Shown: positions 39,755 through 52,870 of the stretch, piece after piece | Numbering within the stretch: the first letter of the stretch is position 1 | Layout: every line of letters begins with the position of its first letter | Assembly: GCA_013397935.1 (NCBI GenBank) | Contig: VZRN01000562.1 | Location: 182,829-246,828, forward strand | Origin: Dasyornis broadbenti | Taxonomy: Eukaryota > Chordata > Aves > Passeriformes > Dasyornithidae | Direction: 5' to 3' | DNA length: 64,000 nucleotides | The notes under the pieces: model-generated | Told to the model about the DNA's origin: nothing | Databases searched by the model: none | What the model saw: the letters and a program-made list of their open reading frames with translations, nothing else | Position numbers and translations under genes: made by a program

Positions 39755-39815
39755 AAAGTCTCAGAAGAAAATCCTGGCCCTGCTGAAGCCAATGGAATTC
39801 TTGCTATTAACTTTT
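39755..39815. repeat. Old dispersed repeat core (candidate)
   Basis: Contains AATCCTGGCCCTGCTGAAGC followed by CAATGGAATTCTTGC. The ordering of 'cctggccc ... gaagtcaatgg' is shared with the other suspected copies in the window. Confidence 0.35.
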
Positions 39816-41488
39816 CATGGGACGAGCATTTCAGCTTTGGTCTGGATCTGGTTAGAAGTACGGTTTAAGAAAATCAGACTTATTGCCTGGGAGTCTAGTG
39901 GTAATATTCAAAACGAATGAGCTATATTACTTGGGTTCATGAGGAAAATACAAAGTGAAAATTATGGTAACTTTTCAAGGTTTATTAACTCAAGTCCCAT
40001 AGCCTCGAGGGGATATTTCCATCTGCCCTATTTATATGCTACCATGACAGTTCTTGCTCTTCAGTAAGTTACATTAAAAAAAGTCTTTGTATTGCAGGAT
40101 TTTTTTTAACTTCCCACAGACATGTATTTTCAGCAAAATCACACTGTGATTTTATTTTAAAACAATTAGCTCTAAACCATTTTTTAATTTTTTAGTACCA
40201 ATACTTAAACACTAACTTGGACATACAAAACACATTCTGAAGTGACTACCTGGAAAGCTAACATATATATGAAAAATAATGTGTATGTTGCACGTTTATA
40301 TATACCCAAAAATAAATATAGGTATATCCAAAAAGAAAGCTTCTCCTTCTTTCACAAAGACCCTCAGATGTAAATTACATCTTTAACTAATTCCTGATAA
40401 AAAATAAACTAACTCGTATTTCTCAAGTCACTCTTCCAGAAAATCCTGCAAGGTTAACTGAGCCACAGCTTGCATTTCAAATGTGAGACCTCCTCCCAGG
40501 GAGCACACTGCTCCTGGCTCTGTCCCTGTTAGCCGGCTGACTGGCTGGAGGTACCTCGCAGGGTACGGCTGCAGCTCGACTCTTAGCTGGCCTAGCAGGA
40601 TGATAAAGGAAATACAGATGGGAAAACAACATTTTTGATGACACTGATGGTCAAACTTTGCCTCTCCCATGGTTCAGCTAAAATGAGATGCATAGTGGTT
40701 CATTACATAGTAGGACGTCAAGTCTCAGTGCGTTCAGGTGTAGAGAGAGTAACTTCTTAAACTGCGCTGAATGGCCCTGTCACAGGCACAAGAAATACTT
40801 GCACATGGTCTGTAAAGAGCAGCTTGATCATATGGCATGGCTCCCCGCTTCCAGATGTAACTGCCTTGAAGGCCAACCAGCATGCATTGTTTTGCTAATC
40901 CTACATTTCCTTATTAAGAGTTGCTACAAATATTTATGGAGTCATGAAAGGCAGATAGATGGCTTGCAAAAGGATCAAAATTATTCCTGTGTACTCCCCA
41001 CTTTATGAACTTAGTGAAGTTCTGCTTTATAGCCAACTCTGGAAAACTTTCAGATGTATCTCTCTAGTTCCTTTCATCTTTTTAGCATTGCCCTACACTT
41101 TAACTAAGCTCACAGTGCCAAGAGGATCAAATTGTTTTGGTCAAGTTTTCAACACTAAATATTGAAAATTTCCTGTACTCCTCTACTCCTAATCAAGAAT
41201 TCTTTGGCAAGAACTAACTTGTCATTTTCTACTGAAAAAAGTGCTGATCTACCATCTGAGTCATATTATCAACATTTTTTTTTGGAGTGAGGTGTTCAAC
41301 TGTTCAGAATTTGCCCTTTTATGGATTATTATCAATGCATGTGACTTCCTGAAATTGATACTAATGCTTTGTTTGCTAGCCCTCACAATCAGATTCTAAC
41401 TGGGAACCAATTTGTCTGAAACTCTGCTGACAACAGTTCTATTTTCTCTACCAAATTACAGACTTGTATAGTTAAGTGCACCATTATA

Positions 41489-41490
<2 letters not shown>

Positions 41491-41519
<29 letters not shown>

Positions 41520-41525
41520 CAAAAC
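41491..41525. repeat. AAAAC pentanucleotide microsatellite (7 units)
   Basis: Seven perfect tandem AAAAC units preceded by three additional As. The adjoining open frame is an artefact of the repeat. Confidence 0.95.
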
Positions 41526-44389
41526 CCCCTCAAAACCTTACTGGCTTTCACTGAGGCGCTCAGTCGTCCCATTCATTGGATGTGCTAGGCAGCAGTTTCT
41601 TTTTCAGAGTTTTACACGGTTTTTGCCCAATTTACTTGTTGGATGTTTTTCAAGCATTCTTAAATTTAAGATGCAAGACTGTTCCTATGAAAGATGAGTC
41701 TCTGACAGACTTGCTACTTTTCTGCTAAAGACTTTGCTCTCACATTTTGGAGAGATGTAAGGTAACATCAAGAATTAGTCTACATCAGTCTTGTAGCGTG
41801 TAAATTCATTGACTTCAAATATGTTACTTTTGTCAGATGTCAGTGTGAGACCTTTGAGATAGATTAGGTATACAAAGATAACTTTCCATTTTATAGAGCT
41901 GGATGAAAAGCTGCTAGATCTTAAAGATGTCTAGTTCTTGCAAAAACTGGGGTTACTGAGCCTTTTAGATTAAAACATTTTATCAATATATATATTTAAC
42001 TGCTGTAGTAATTATTATTATCAACATCAGTGGCAATGAGGAGTAGACTATTTTGTATAGGTTTGGCTCTTCTCTCCCCATTTCCATTTACAACTGCCAA
42101 ACTGCCCGCTCTGTTTCTTATGTAAAATTGCAGATGTCTTCTTATTAATCAAGAGCCTAATACACTCCAGATGAATAAACAACTTCAGCACTGCAGCATG
42201 TACCTCACTTTTTAAACCCAGGATTTATTGGAGCGGCCTGTTCCAAGTACTCTTAACTTAAAAAAGATGGTTTATTGTTCCTCGCTTCTACAGCAGGGGC
42301 CTAATAAATGCGTTGAAACTATGTCTTTGTCCCTTTGCAACCTAGTATTCAAAGAGATTTCCAACCCTACAGTGTAACATTATCCAAATCCTTTGAAACC
42401 ATAAGTAGTTGCTCAAACTCAATCATCCAAATACAGAAGACTCCATATGGAATGGAGGGCCGGGCAATCCCTCAGCCAGTGGTGGCTGGGCTGCAGTGGT
42501 GGATGTTCACTGCATCCCCACACCTCATCATGCAGCACGGGGACTGAGCTTGTTTTCTCCAATGCCCATTAGCAAGGAGAACATATAGCTCCCAATATTT
42601 CCCTCCCATCATGAAAGAAACGAACAGTTTAGAGGTACTCATCTAGTTGCGTATCAATTCACTGATATTGCCTATTCCCAGTATTTTGCTGCAGACTTAC
42701 CCTGTAGCCCTGCTAATCAAAATTGGTTTAAATATTTCTATTTAAAATTAAAATCTTCCACAGCCAAAACCGTTCTGTGTACTTTAATTTACATTCTCTA
42801 AATTGGAGAAAAACAGATCCTTTCTTTGTAATCATGTCGAAACAGGAAAAGGAAATAACAATTAGGGTTTTAAAGCATATATTAACTCATGGATTGCTAA
42901 TTTTTTAATTATTGTTTCAAAATATTGGCACCCTCCTTAGAACTTACAGATTACTAATGTGCTTGCTAATATTGAACTACTAAGGGTGGTTCTATTAATA
43001 AGATGTATGTATATAGAAAGCTGGAAAAAAAGTAAAGGTTATAATATTAGCATACCTTACTCATTTTTAATTAAAGAATTAAAAAGCCCAGTCTTTGGGG
43101 GGTTTGGGAAAATAGTGTAGCCAAATGAGACCAATTAACTTCATTAGCTTCTGCAAATACCTACTTTTCCGGCACATTTCTATTTTTCCATCTGCTTACA
43201 ACTACACATGTCTACAAATTAACATTTTATTTATGATTTAAGGTTCCAGTTCATAAAAATTAGGCATTCATTGCACACAGTTTCCTGTATTTATTGAAAA
43301 ATCACTAAATTATACGTCTTTTACTCTTCACTCTATTTTCCCTCTGAATGAAAAAAGCATACAGCTTGCAACTGCAAAACAACCCCAGCCCAAATCAGGG
43401 TTGAATGTTCAAAGTGTAAATACTGATACTACAATAGGAACTGCAAGAAAATCTATTTTAAAATGAGAGTTGCAAAAAATCAGAATAAAGGATACGATGA
43501 AAGTGTCATTAAAATGCCCCATTGCCACCTCTGAGTTGCACAAATATTTTCTTGAGCCAATTGTTACAGGTTAGGAGTCAGATAAGTCTTATCACACACA
43601 GCATCAATTTTGTTCATCTTGTTCTCAACCATTCAGCATGCTGTACAGAATGGACCACCAATCTCCTGAACCTTTCTCTTAGGAAGAGTTTTGCAATGGT
43701 TATTAATGCTAATACAAAAAGTAAATTGATTATTACGGTCATTTAGCAGTAGAGAAGATACATTTACAGCTTTGATATCAACCAAACCCACTAATTTATC
43801 TCAACCTCACCATCATTAAGCATTTTATTTATGATTATACAGTAACTTTGAGTGTGAGTAGTTTTAATGAACAACAAAATCTTCTCTAATGAGTCATACT
43901 AATAAAATACTTTTAGAAAAATAGAATACTCTATTTTTATGAGTTGGATGAAGGGAGCTATTAGGATTGTTTCACTGTTTCTCTGGATGTCCAGTGAAGT
44001 CTTCTTCTGATTTTGCTTCTCGTGTAGGAAAGTCAGCAATCATGTTTCAGAAAGGCAGCCCACCATAGGAAGAACCAAAGAAGGAGAAGGAAATATTAAA
44101 GGGGCATTTGAAATTTAAAGTACAGATTCCTGATGTTACTCATGAACTGGTCATATAGGTTTTTGTTTTGGCTACAAAATCATTTTACATGTAGTTACTA
44201 AACTGTGATCCTCTAGGTGAGGTGAAGCCAGGGAAATCACTTCCTCTCTTACCTAAAACACTGGGAGAAGAGAATAAAGTGTGCCTGTGAAACACTTCCA
44301 CGGGAGGCCCCCATAACAGCTTCATTTGTAAAGTGAAATCTAATGCCATGGGCAATATCCATAAAACAGTTCCACGCCAAGTCTCAACA

Positions 44390-44460
44390 GACTGACAGAG
44401 CTCCCACTGTAGCCAATGGAGACAGATGGAGGCTCTTCACTGGGCCCTACATCTCTGTTC
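44390..44460. repeat. Old dispersed repeat core (candidate)
   Basis: CTCCCACTGTAGCCAATGGA followed by GACAGATGGAGGCTCTTCACTGGGCC. This is consistent with a worn copy of a repeat whose core pairs 'gaagtcaatggga' with a nearby inverted 'ttcactgggcc'. Confidence 0.35.
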
Positions 44461-46567
44461 TTTAAGCATGGGTGTGGTTCCAGAGTTAGGAGAGCTCAAT
44501 TTCACCTGGAATGGCATTCCTTATATTTCTATCTCCCATCCTTCACTCCGTTTGGGACATCTACTTCCTCAGTTAAAGACTGCCAAAAGCAGGGACGAGG
44601 CACCCTGGTCACTCTGCCTCTAAACTGAAGCACAGGCAGCTGACCACGCAGCTGGCACAGGAATCATCACCATGCCAACATAAAAGGCAGAACAGGCTGC
44701 AGTACTTGTTAGGAAGGGCTTTTCTGTTTCTCTCAGATGTGAAATTTCCTGGTCTTCTTTACAGTTACTTGAATCTGATGGAGCAAGTCACTCAACATAT
44801 CTTCTCAGAATACACCATTTTCCTGTCTATATGTTGTTCTGTAAGACATAAAGTTCAAGGAAATAGCAGAGAAGGCTACTTCACTGTCATGAAGTTCACC
44901 AGAGGTATTCTCTCTACACGAATAAATGCATTTACTTCCCTACACTGTCACTTTTCACATTCATGTCATCATCACTGCACTACATTTGCATTTGTCATCT
45001 CAAAAAGCAACTTGCAGAATCTAATGGAAACCCAAGCTTCTTGCCGAGCTTTGAATTAAGATGATTGCAACCTTCCTGTTCGGCAAGAATAGACAAGGAG
45101 TGTCCAAATGCCTTTGCGTGCCTCTTATTTTTAACCTTTCTAATGTTCAGAAACTGAACTTCATGGGTATTGGCCTCAAGATATGAGGAACATGTTTCCT
45201 CCTTCCCAGATGCAGAAGAGACAAAGCAAAACCACTGAAGAACAGGCTAAATGAAAAGCCATTCCTCTCCATTTAGCATGCTGAAAAATCTTGCATTTAA
45301 CTAACTCAAACATAGCTTTGTGACTGCGGCCACCAGGACATTTGAGCAAACTGAGAGAATAAACTACACGAAGTGGCGCTGCTTGGAAGAGACAATTTAG
45401 GTATTGCAGAATACCCAGAAAAACATTATTACACTTGTACCTTGTGACCAAGCATAGAAATTCTGAATAGATATTGCCCTCCAAAAGATTTTATAAATTT
45501 TGTTAAACAAAGGAACAAATACATAACATTTGCCTATTGCTATGTACAAGGTACACAGATGGGTACCTCTGCTAACATCCTCCTACTCATAACCTGTACA
45601 TAAATACATTCAGTCATGCATTGGCCAGCCAGTTGGCTTATTTCTTAACTGTTAAACTTTGCGTTAGGTTATTAAAATACAAGATAAAAATATTGCAAGT
45701 AATAAATATTAATACAGGCTATCTGAAGATATAAAACTGATTTTAAGTAGTGGTGTTGATAATAAAGCAGCATGAAATCTGTTTATTATGTTCTACGTAC
45801 AGGATAATGCATTTATTTCTCATCTGATTTGTGTAGATTCTACAAAGTAAGAAAAGACGAATACAGAAAGGAGACAAAGCCTAGGGAGGTAGGGTGGGTG
45901 ATAAGAGAAATTCTAGAAGTTATTGGAAAGCAGATGTAAGCATACTGGTAAATATTTTTTTTTCCACAGACAGATTTCACAGCTGGGATTTGGATGATTT
46001 CCTATTCAATTTTTTGCCCATCAGCAAGAAGACGATGGTATGATAGAAATGTCAAACCAGACCTCTCTCAAATGGATCCATTCCACTTGTGCTTTAATGT
46101 CAATTCTCTCCCCATGCCTCTGTATTTCCCATTTTTCCTCAAAGCAAATTTGTACTACTTTTTCCAAACTGGTCTTTAGAATGGAAAGGAATTAACAGAA
46201 TTACGAGCTACAATAGTAAAAGGCAAAATATACAATGTAAACATTCATTTGCCCCTGGAATATTTGGAAAAGGATATAAAACATATGCAAATCAAGGTAT
46301 ATTAACAAGCACCTTCATTTAACATAGCTGTTCATGGAAGCCCCCTCGATCCATGCGCTCTTGATATCCATCTTTCACCTCACGCCCTCCTGAATGATGA
46401 AGTGAATACTATGTAATAAAATCCACATAGGAGTCCAGAATACAGGCTTTTTTCCTCTACTCCCCCAATTTTAAGTTATATACACTTTTCAATCCATTTT
46501 ACCCTAGCTTTTCAGCTCTGTGATTACAAACCTTCCTCTTATAACTCTGTCATATTCTTCACACTAA

Positions 46568-46605
46568 CCCCCATCCCCCACTCTCCCCTTTTTTCAAGTA
46601 CCCCC
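46568..46605 (-). other. G-quadruplex motif on the ZNF521 sense strand
   Basis: C runs at 46568-46572, 46575-46579, 46585-46588 and 46601-46605 give, on the minus strand, four G tracts of 5, 4, 5 and 5 with loops of 12, 5 and 2 nt. This fits an extended quadruplex pattern and would be present in the pre-mRNA. Confidence 0.6.
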
Positions 46606-48156
46606 AAAGGTATATAATAGAATGGTTGCACACATTAAAAAGTGGCTAAAAGAACTGTATTAGCATGATGAAAACTTCACATAAATGTTATGCAAATTTG
46701 TTATGAATCAAACCTGCAGTGCAAATTTACTACATTGCCGAATGATTATAAAATAGCGATTTGCCTTGTATACATTTTTAATGTATTCCAAAGCATTTAT
46801 ATTAGATTGTCTGTTTCTGTTAGTCAGATCATTCAAATTTTTAAGTGCAAAGTAAATATAAAGTGCTACATTTTCTATAATATGCAGTCACACCACATAC
46901 TTTTCTTGCTTTCTACCTGCACTGTGGTCCAGGAACACATAATAGCTATTTTTTCCCTAGTTATCTAATCATTATACTAAATGTGAACCTGTTTGCTATT
47001 ACTTTAACATTTTACAATTATTATTGCAAGAGCTACTTTCAGTGTTCCAGGAACAATTGTGAATCTTAGAAGCTAATGGGGTACAGCTCTTTAAATTTAA
47101 TGTGTTGTATGTGTATACAAAAAGGAAAAAGGGAAAATGGGCTTTAATATTTTTGCTTAGTTGTATACAAAATTACATGCATCAGGAACACAAACATAAA
47201 TGTATTAACTGTATACCTACTACTTAAATTCTATTTTCTGTTCAGCTCCTGCACTTGGTGATTTTTAAGTGGGCAAGGTTCGATCCATTGCAATTACTCT
47301 GCTTCTCTGTCCCTAAAAATAACACATCTGTGCACTGTACTTCTTATTGCTCAGTGTGAATTTCCTTTGTCAAATGAGACAATGATGGAAGAGTTATGAG
47401 CTGCACTTCCTTACAACTCATGGTGACCTCAGTAAGTGCCAAACTGGCCAAAACTCAGAAATAAGCTCTGCTCTTTCTTCATTAAAGTAGGCTGAAGTTC
47501 CTTCTATAGTATTAAAAAAATGCAGTAGCATAAGCTCTTCTGAAATAAGCTTCTCAAAATACATATAACTATTGAACCCCACTGTTTCTCACCTTTTAGA
47601 CACAATACACTACAGTGGTATTTTCTTACGGTGCTAAACGTTATCACCTACAGGGCTATTACAATATATAATCTATGATAACATTGTCACAGAACACATG
47701 CATATTTTACAGCAAAAGAGGAAGGGGAATGTGAGAGAAAGTATCATGGTTAAATGACACAGGTTTGGAGTTGTTTCTGCCAAATGTTCATCCCAAGTAA
47801 AAACAAAATGCAGGAGCACAAATTTTATGTTAAAGGACAAAGAAAGGATTTGTAGGAAAATCATTGGGATCCATGAACTCTCATGTTGTCATAGGAGTAA
47901 TTAAAGAGAGTAATGCTGTAAGACATTAAAAGATTTGTTCCCATCAGCATTTATCACAAAGTGGATTGGATATCTAATTTAAGAAATCAACAGCACTGAG
48001 AAGAGGTGTACTAAGGAAGTGAAGAAAAGATGAAAGAATCTGATTCATTTAAACTGAAAAGGGAAGAGCACAAGTGGGGATGAGGCAGCACATATACCTA
48101 CATGGTTGCCTCAGACAAACAGATGAATTTTCTTACTGGAGAAAAATGAAACAATC

Positions 48157-48207
48157 TTTTTTTTTTTTTTTTTTTTTTTTTTCAGCAAAGGNTAGGAAAA
48201 AAAAAAA

Positions 48208-48246
<39 letters not shown>

Positions 48247-48255
48247 CAGCAAAGG
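48157..48255. repeat. Poly-T / N / poly-A / poly-T block with duplicated flank (assembly artefact likely)
   Basis: A 26-T run is followed by CAGCAAAGG, then N at 48192, TAGG, 15 As, 35 Ts and again CAGCAAAGG. The same (T)n-CAGCAAAGG unit stands on both sides of the N. This looks like two reads or contigs of one locus joined side by side, not a natural structure. True sequence here probably has one homopolymer of uncertain length. Confidence 0.85.
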
Positions 48256-48324
48256 AGTCTCATGTCAGATATGGTCTAAATTTCAAAATAATTGAACACA
48301 GAAGCTTCCTTCCTTAGCCAATTC

Positions 48325-48485
48325 TGGGATTCTGGGATTCTATCCCTGGAAGTTTCCAAAGACAAGTTAAAAAAAAATAAAAAATAATCAGGGATTGTCT
48401 ACATATACATGATCCAGCCTCATGGAAGGACCTGGATAAGATGCTTTCTTTTGGATCTTCCAACCCTATTGTTCTTTGATTTCAG
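48325..48485 (+). repeat. CR1-like LINE 3' fragment (degenerate)
   Basis: Holds GGATTCTATCCCTGGAAGTTTCCAAAGACAAG, then CATGGAAGGACCTGGATAAGATG, then GGATCTTCCAACCCTATTGTTCTTTGAT. This is the order of a CR1 3' end ('ccctggaagtgttcaag ... gatcttccaaccc ... attctttgatt'). It is interrupted by an A-rich insert and preceded by three GATTCTGG-type units. Divergence is high. Confidence 0.5.
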
Positions 48486-50114
48486 TCCTGACCTATTTCT
48501 TCAAGACATCAAAAATAATGTTTTCGTAAGGGGAAAAAATTAAGCACAGAAAAACAGAAAAAGAAAAGGAATGTGCTTTGTGCACATGGTATATAACTAA
48601 GAGTTCTGAAGGAACTTGGGTATAGAGTAGTTAAGCTACCTTGAGAATAGACAGTTTCAACAACAATAAAAACACACCACCTCATCAACAAGCCTGGGAA
48701 ATGCAAACTTGTGAGCCTTATTTTCTATGAGAAAAGGTGTTTGAACTGAGAAATACAAGCATTCATAGGGTGGTAGGTCACTGAGGAAAAGGAGATAAAG
48801 GTCACTTTGAAAATGACTGTTTGATATGCTCTTGTCCCTTAAGACCTGAAGACAGCACAATTCATTTAACAGAGATATGAACATATGCGATTGCATAATG
48901 AATATTATTTTTTAGCTTGGAAAAGTCTCAAACAGGTGACTAAGAGAAGAAAAAGCATCTCCCCTTAGTAACCTCCTGAGCTACTCAGTCAACCATGAAA
49001 GAGCTCTTCTAGCAGGTTTAAGAGTAGCAAACTGTTAGGTTTTATTAATTTGGCTAGGTTTTGGGGCTTTTTTGAAACTGGAGGTTTTTTGGAACTGGAG
49101 AGGTAAAACTCACAGTAGTTCTCAGCAAGATGGAGGAAAAAAGTCTACTTTGGGTATGAGGAAAAGGAAATTCAAGTGACCTCACCTCCCTGAACATTAT
49201 CTTCAGTACATATAGAAAATAAAAGGCAGTGCACCCATCAACAATGTTCTTTACAGCACTGCAATAGTAATGCGGGCATTTCAAACCTTTATAATATTTT
49301 AAACTTCCAGTAAAATACTACTGGAAGACTGAAAATGTAGCAGTGTTGTCTGTCAGGTTAGGCAGTGCCATGCGGCAGAGAGCTGCTTGGTCCAGAGCAT
49401 CTCTCCCTCAACAACCCAGTCTGAGAAGATTTCACATGAGAAACCCGGCCCTTCATTTCAGTCCTCAGAGATCAAAGAGGACATTCTTTAAGATGCTCTT
49501 TGGTAAACACTTCCTGACATTGCTTGCACTTATGCCCAGCTAGTGGCTTGCAGGCTTTGGGGAGGAGGTCGCTGTAGCACAAAGAAACCACTGATGAAGA
49601 CCCTGCAAGTCTGCAAACTTGAGTATAATGCTCAATTTGGACTTCTGAGAACAGTCTTACCTCTTTCATCAGCCTCATGTGAGTCTTGAGGTTATCCCAA
49701 CTCTCTTGAATATGCTCTGTTGCCCAACACACTTACTATCTCCTAGATTACATAGCAGAGACAGAAATTCCCAGAATGTTCTTTTGTACTCAATGATCTT
49801 CAAGAATTTATATTAAGAACCCTATATTAAGGTGCTTATAATTCAGGTACTTAATTTCCAAGGAGCTAAATCTTGATTTAGTCACTTTTTAGCACGTCAG
49901 AAGTATAGCTCTTTCTTCCCTTACTGTTCTTATTGCATAAATATATTTCTGTACTTACCTGTACTAAGCACAAGATGAAAATTCCAATGCAAACCCATGT
50001 TTGGGAAAGTAGGAGCAATAATAAAACCTAGCTTCTATGTATCATACTCAGCTTAATAACACTGTGTGTATTTTCATCAGCATATACCAAGAGCTTTTTA
50101 ACAAGGAGGACAGT

Positions 50115-50180
50115 ATCATTAACCCCATTTTACAAATGAAGAAGCTGAGGCACAGAGCTGTGATTTACCCAAGAAGCAAA
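50115..50180 (-). repeat. MIR-like ancient SINE remnant
   Basis: AACCCCATTTTACAAATGAA followed directly by GAAGCTGAGGCACAGAGCTG and a worn 'atttacccaag' block matches the reverse complement of the best-conserved part of MIR. The match is good over about 50 nt. Confidence 0.6.
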
Positions 50181-52171
50181 CTGCCAAATGCCACATTCCA
50201 TCACTTTTGCCACAGGAGGCCTCATCACAGACTCCTCTGTTCTTGCATGTGTGGTTTGAGAACTGTGTCTACGGTAGCTCTCAGAACAGTCCCCAAGTCT
50301 CTTAGCCACAGCAATGTGTCTGTTTATTGCATGGTACACGGGAAGACTGGCCATGCCTGGAGACATCAATACTTCCAGAAGATGGGCTGGTCAAGGACCT
50401 TGCCATATGCAGATACTGACAGTGCTTCTCCACCCACTGCAAGAGGACAGCAGCGGCCCTCAATCCAGCCCTGGCCCAAGATGGCACGGTCACACTGAGC
50501 AGTGATGTTAGCCACATTTCCAGAAGCAATGCATCTCTGTAGGACCTGCCCAAAGCTAATAAAAATCTTGCCTATCATGAGCTTGGCCCTGTGCCACCCT
50601 GACATGACTAGATTGCTCTGGGTTCTAGGGGCAACCAGGGCTGCCACTACATGCTGCTCCTCACACAAGTGAGGCCTGCCCAGGAGGGAGCCCAGACAGA
50701 CATCTGAGCAAAGCTCATAAAACACTGCATCAGGTTTCATCATCAGTACACACATCTGAAACATACACTATCTGGTCTGACTCCTCATTTGCAGCTGAGG
50801 ATGTCAGCCTTACCAACAGACCCTAGAAAGGTTCAGCCTGCTCCAGGAAGCATGTAAGAAAAGAATGGAGAAAAAAACATAACACGTACATCACACAGAA
50901 CAGTGTGTTTCAATTTGCTTTCAATCAAGGAAGTGGCCAGTCCAGTCAGGTTCAGGTGAAAGACACAACCCTAGGCGTGAAAAGCCCATGAGCACCTGAA
51001 GATGTGTTTGGAAGCCACAGGAGATCCAGCAGACTCTTCAGACACTGAGGCCATTCTAAGAGTCAAGCACACCATTTCAGCATCTCCTGTGCCTTTAACC
51101 TTTTGTTAGCAAAGTTAAAGAGTGGCATTATTCTCTCTCCTTCCTCCTGCAAAAAAAATTGTACACTAAACAAATAATAACTGATGATAAATTATTCTCT
51201 GAAGTATTTTGTTAACACTGCTTTGTGACCACATTCCCACTCACTGAAGCTACAAGACCATGCATAGCCTGATACTTCAAAACATACATAGTCTGCTAGA
51301 AAAACTACTCATCCACCCATACAAGCCCCAGAATATCCCAGCACTGATGAAATAAGCACTAAGGTTAAGGCAGACACTATCAGTACTCAAACCTCTAGCT
51401 CACAGTTGAAACAATAGCCATTACGATTTAAAAGCAGCTTTGTCCAACTACCTCTTGCATAAATATGAGTTTCTGACCAGTATATCCATAAACACCAACC
51501 CATTTGGCATAGCCATGTCCCTTCCATACTGTCACTGAGAATGCAATCACAGACAGCTCTTCTGTTTTATGGCCTCAACAGGAAACTGTGGTTTTGCTAC
51601 ATTCAGGGTTTCTTTCACTCTTTTGCACTGTAAGAATTGTGTTTGATTTCATACATAAAGTGAAATGCTTCCAAGTATAATTCTGACTAGTTAGCAAATA
51701 AAGGATACAGAAAATTTCTCAGCTGGGCAGGTCACCACCAGATTTAACCACAGGAAAACTTCATTTGGCTAACAGGAGAAAATAAATCTATTCTAATATT
51801 CGATTAGCAGGACAGGACTCATAAGCATAACAACCATTCTGGTGTCTCTGGTAATTGAAGTGAGCAAGCTGAGTTAAGCTTAGTAAATTAATTTCATTTG
51901 TGATTATGCAGCTAAATCAGTCTCTCAGTACAGGTACCAAAAGAGAAAGGTTAAAAAAAATCTCCCTAACCCTTAGCACAATAATTTCTGATAATGCAAA
52001 CTTGAAAAAAGGGATTTGCATTGAAATAAAAATAATTGCTGGTAACAACCAAAGATACATTAAGATATGCAGACAATGACATCTTCAACTAGGACACACA
52101 AATACCTCTGACTACAACATCTTTTTTTCCAGCTCTATATTACTTCACCAGATTTTAACTATTTGGGCTGG

Positions 52172-52190
52172 AATTCTTCGTACTAGATAT
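52172..52190 (+). repeat. 19-nt exact direct repeat, copy 1
   Basis: AATTCTTCGTACTAGATAT, identical to 55588-55606. It contains a CpG and is not simple sequence. The flanks are not obviously alike. Confidence 0.9.
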
Positions 52191-52789
52191 CTGTCTCAGG
52201 AGTTGTCTACACCGGGTTTTTTGGAAAGTTCACTTGAAGTCAGCTCAAGTGTCTCCAAAAAGTCTGGAAAAAGTCATCTTTTTCAGAAAAAAAAAACAAA
52301 AAAGGGTCTGAAGACATTTAACAGAGAAGTTGTGGAAATGGCATCCTCACAGAAAGGACTTAAAATCTGGCAGTACAATAAGTCTGCTATCAGCGACAGC
52401 CTTTTACTGTTTTTAAGAAAAACAGAGCTGCTTTGACTAAATTAATACACACACACAAAAACCCCACTGCGCACTCAATACAGATTTTGTTAGCATTTGG
52501 TAGCTAAACTGCTGTGGATTTCACTGTAAACATGTCACAAACCTGGACAAGACCTTCTTTACCACTCTTGTTTTCAAGGACCATGGTGATGCTAGACAGA
52601 TAAATGAACCTGGGCAAAAACATCTCCTATTTGTCTGACAGTTCCTGCTGCTGGCACACAGGGAAGACAGAGGACAAGATGGAAGGAAACTGCTTCACCA
52701 TAAAGCGTAAATGGAAGGTCTGAGATGACATGAACACACGAAGTGTTAATGAAGGATACATTTCAAAAAACCTAGACCCTTACTCTGAG

Positions 52790-52870
52790 CAGCATGCCTT
52801 TAATAACGGTGACTCAGTTCCCCACAGGTAAAATGGGAATTATAATGGCACCTCACTTCATACGATAGAG
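52790..52870 (+). repeat. MIR-like ancient SINE remnant
   Basis: GACTCAGTTCCCCACAGGTA continuing AAATGGGAATTATAATGGCACCTCACTTCATA follows the MIR consensus in forward orientation ('cctcagtttcctcatctgtaaaatggggataataatagtacctacctcata'). Confidence 0.6.

Larger units (their letters stand above)
37500..48156 (-). other. ZNF521: ZNF521 intron 3, middle part
   Basis: Non-coding. Contents are an old interspersed repeat at about 37555-37890, repeat cores near 39.78 and 44.41 kb, a seven-unit AAAAC microsatellite at 41491-41525, an AT-rich stretch around 42.8-43.2 kb with several TAATTA-like words, a G-quadruplex-capable C-run block at 46568-46605 (G-rich on the sense strand) and an octamer ATGCAAAT at 46690-46697. 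I find no exon, RNA gene or CR1 in the rest. Confidence 0.85.

Noticed and set aside
48074..48295. Frame encoding runs of Phe and Lys around the N
   Set aside because: It is translation of homopolymers at an assembly flaw.
49472..49732. Minus-strand 86-aa frame ending HKCKQCQEVFTKEHLKECPL, which looks like half a zinc finger
   Set aside because: It has a Cys pair but no His pair, no flanking finger and no convincing exon boundaries. Probably chance.
50037..50764. Overlapping 153-aa (plus) and 132-aa (minus) frames
   Set aside because: Both cross a MIR-like remnant and locally GC-richer DNA. No domain is recognisable and the two overlap on opposite strands.
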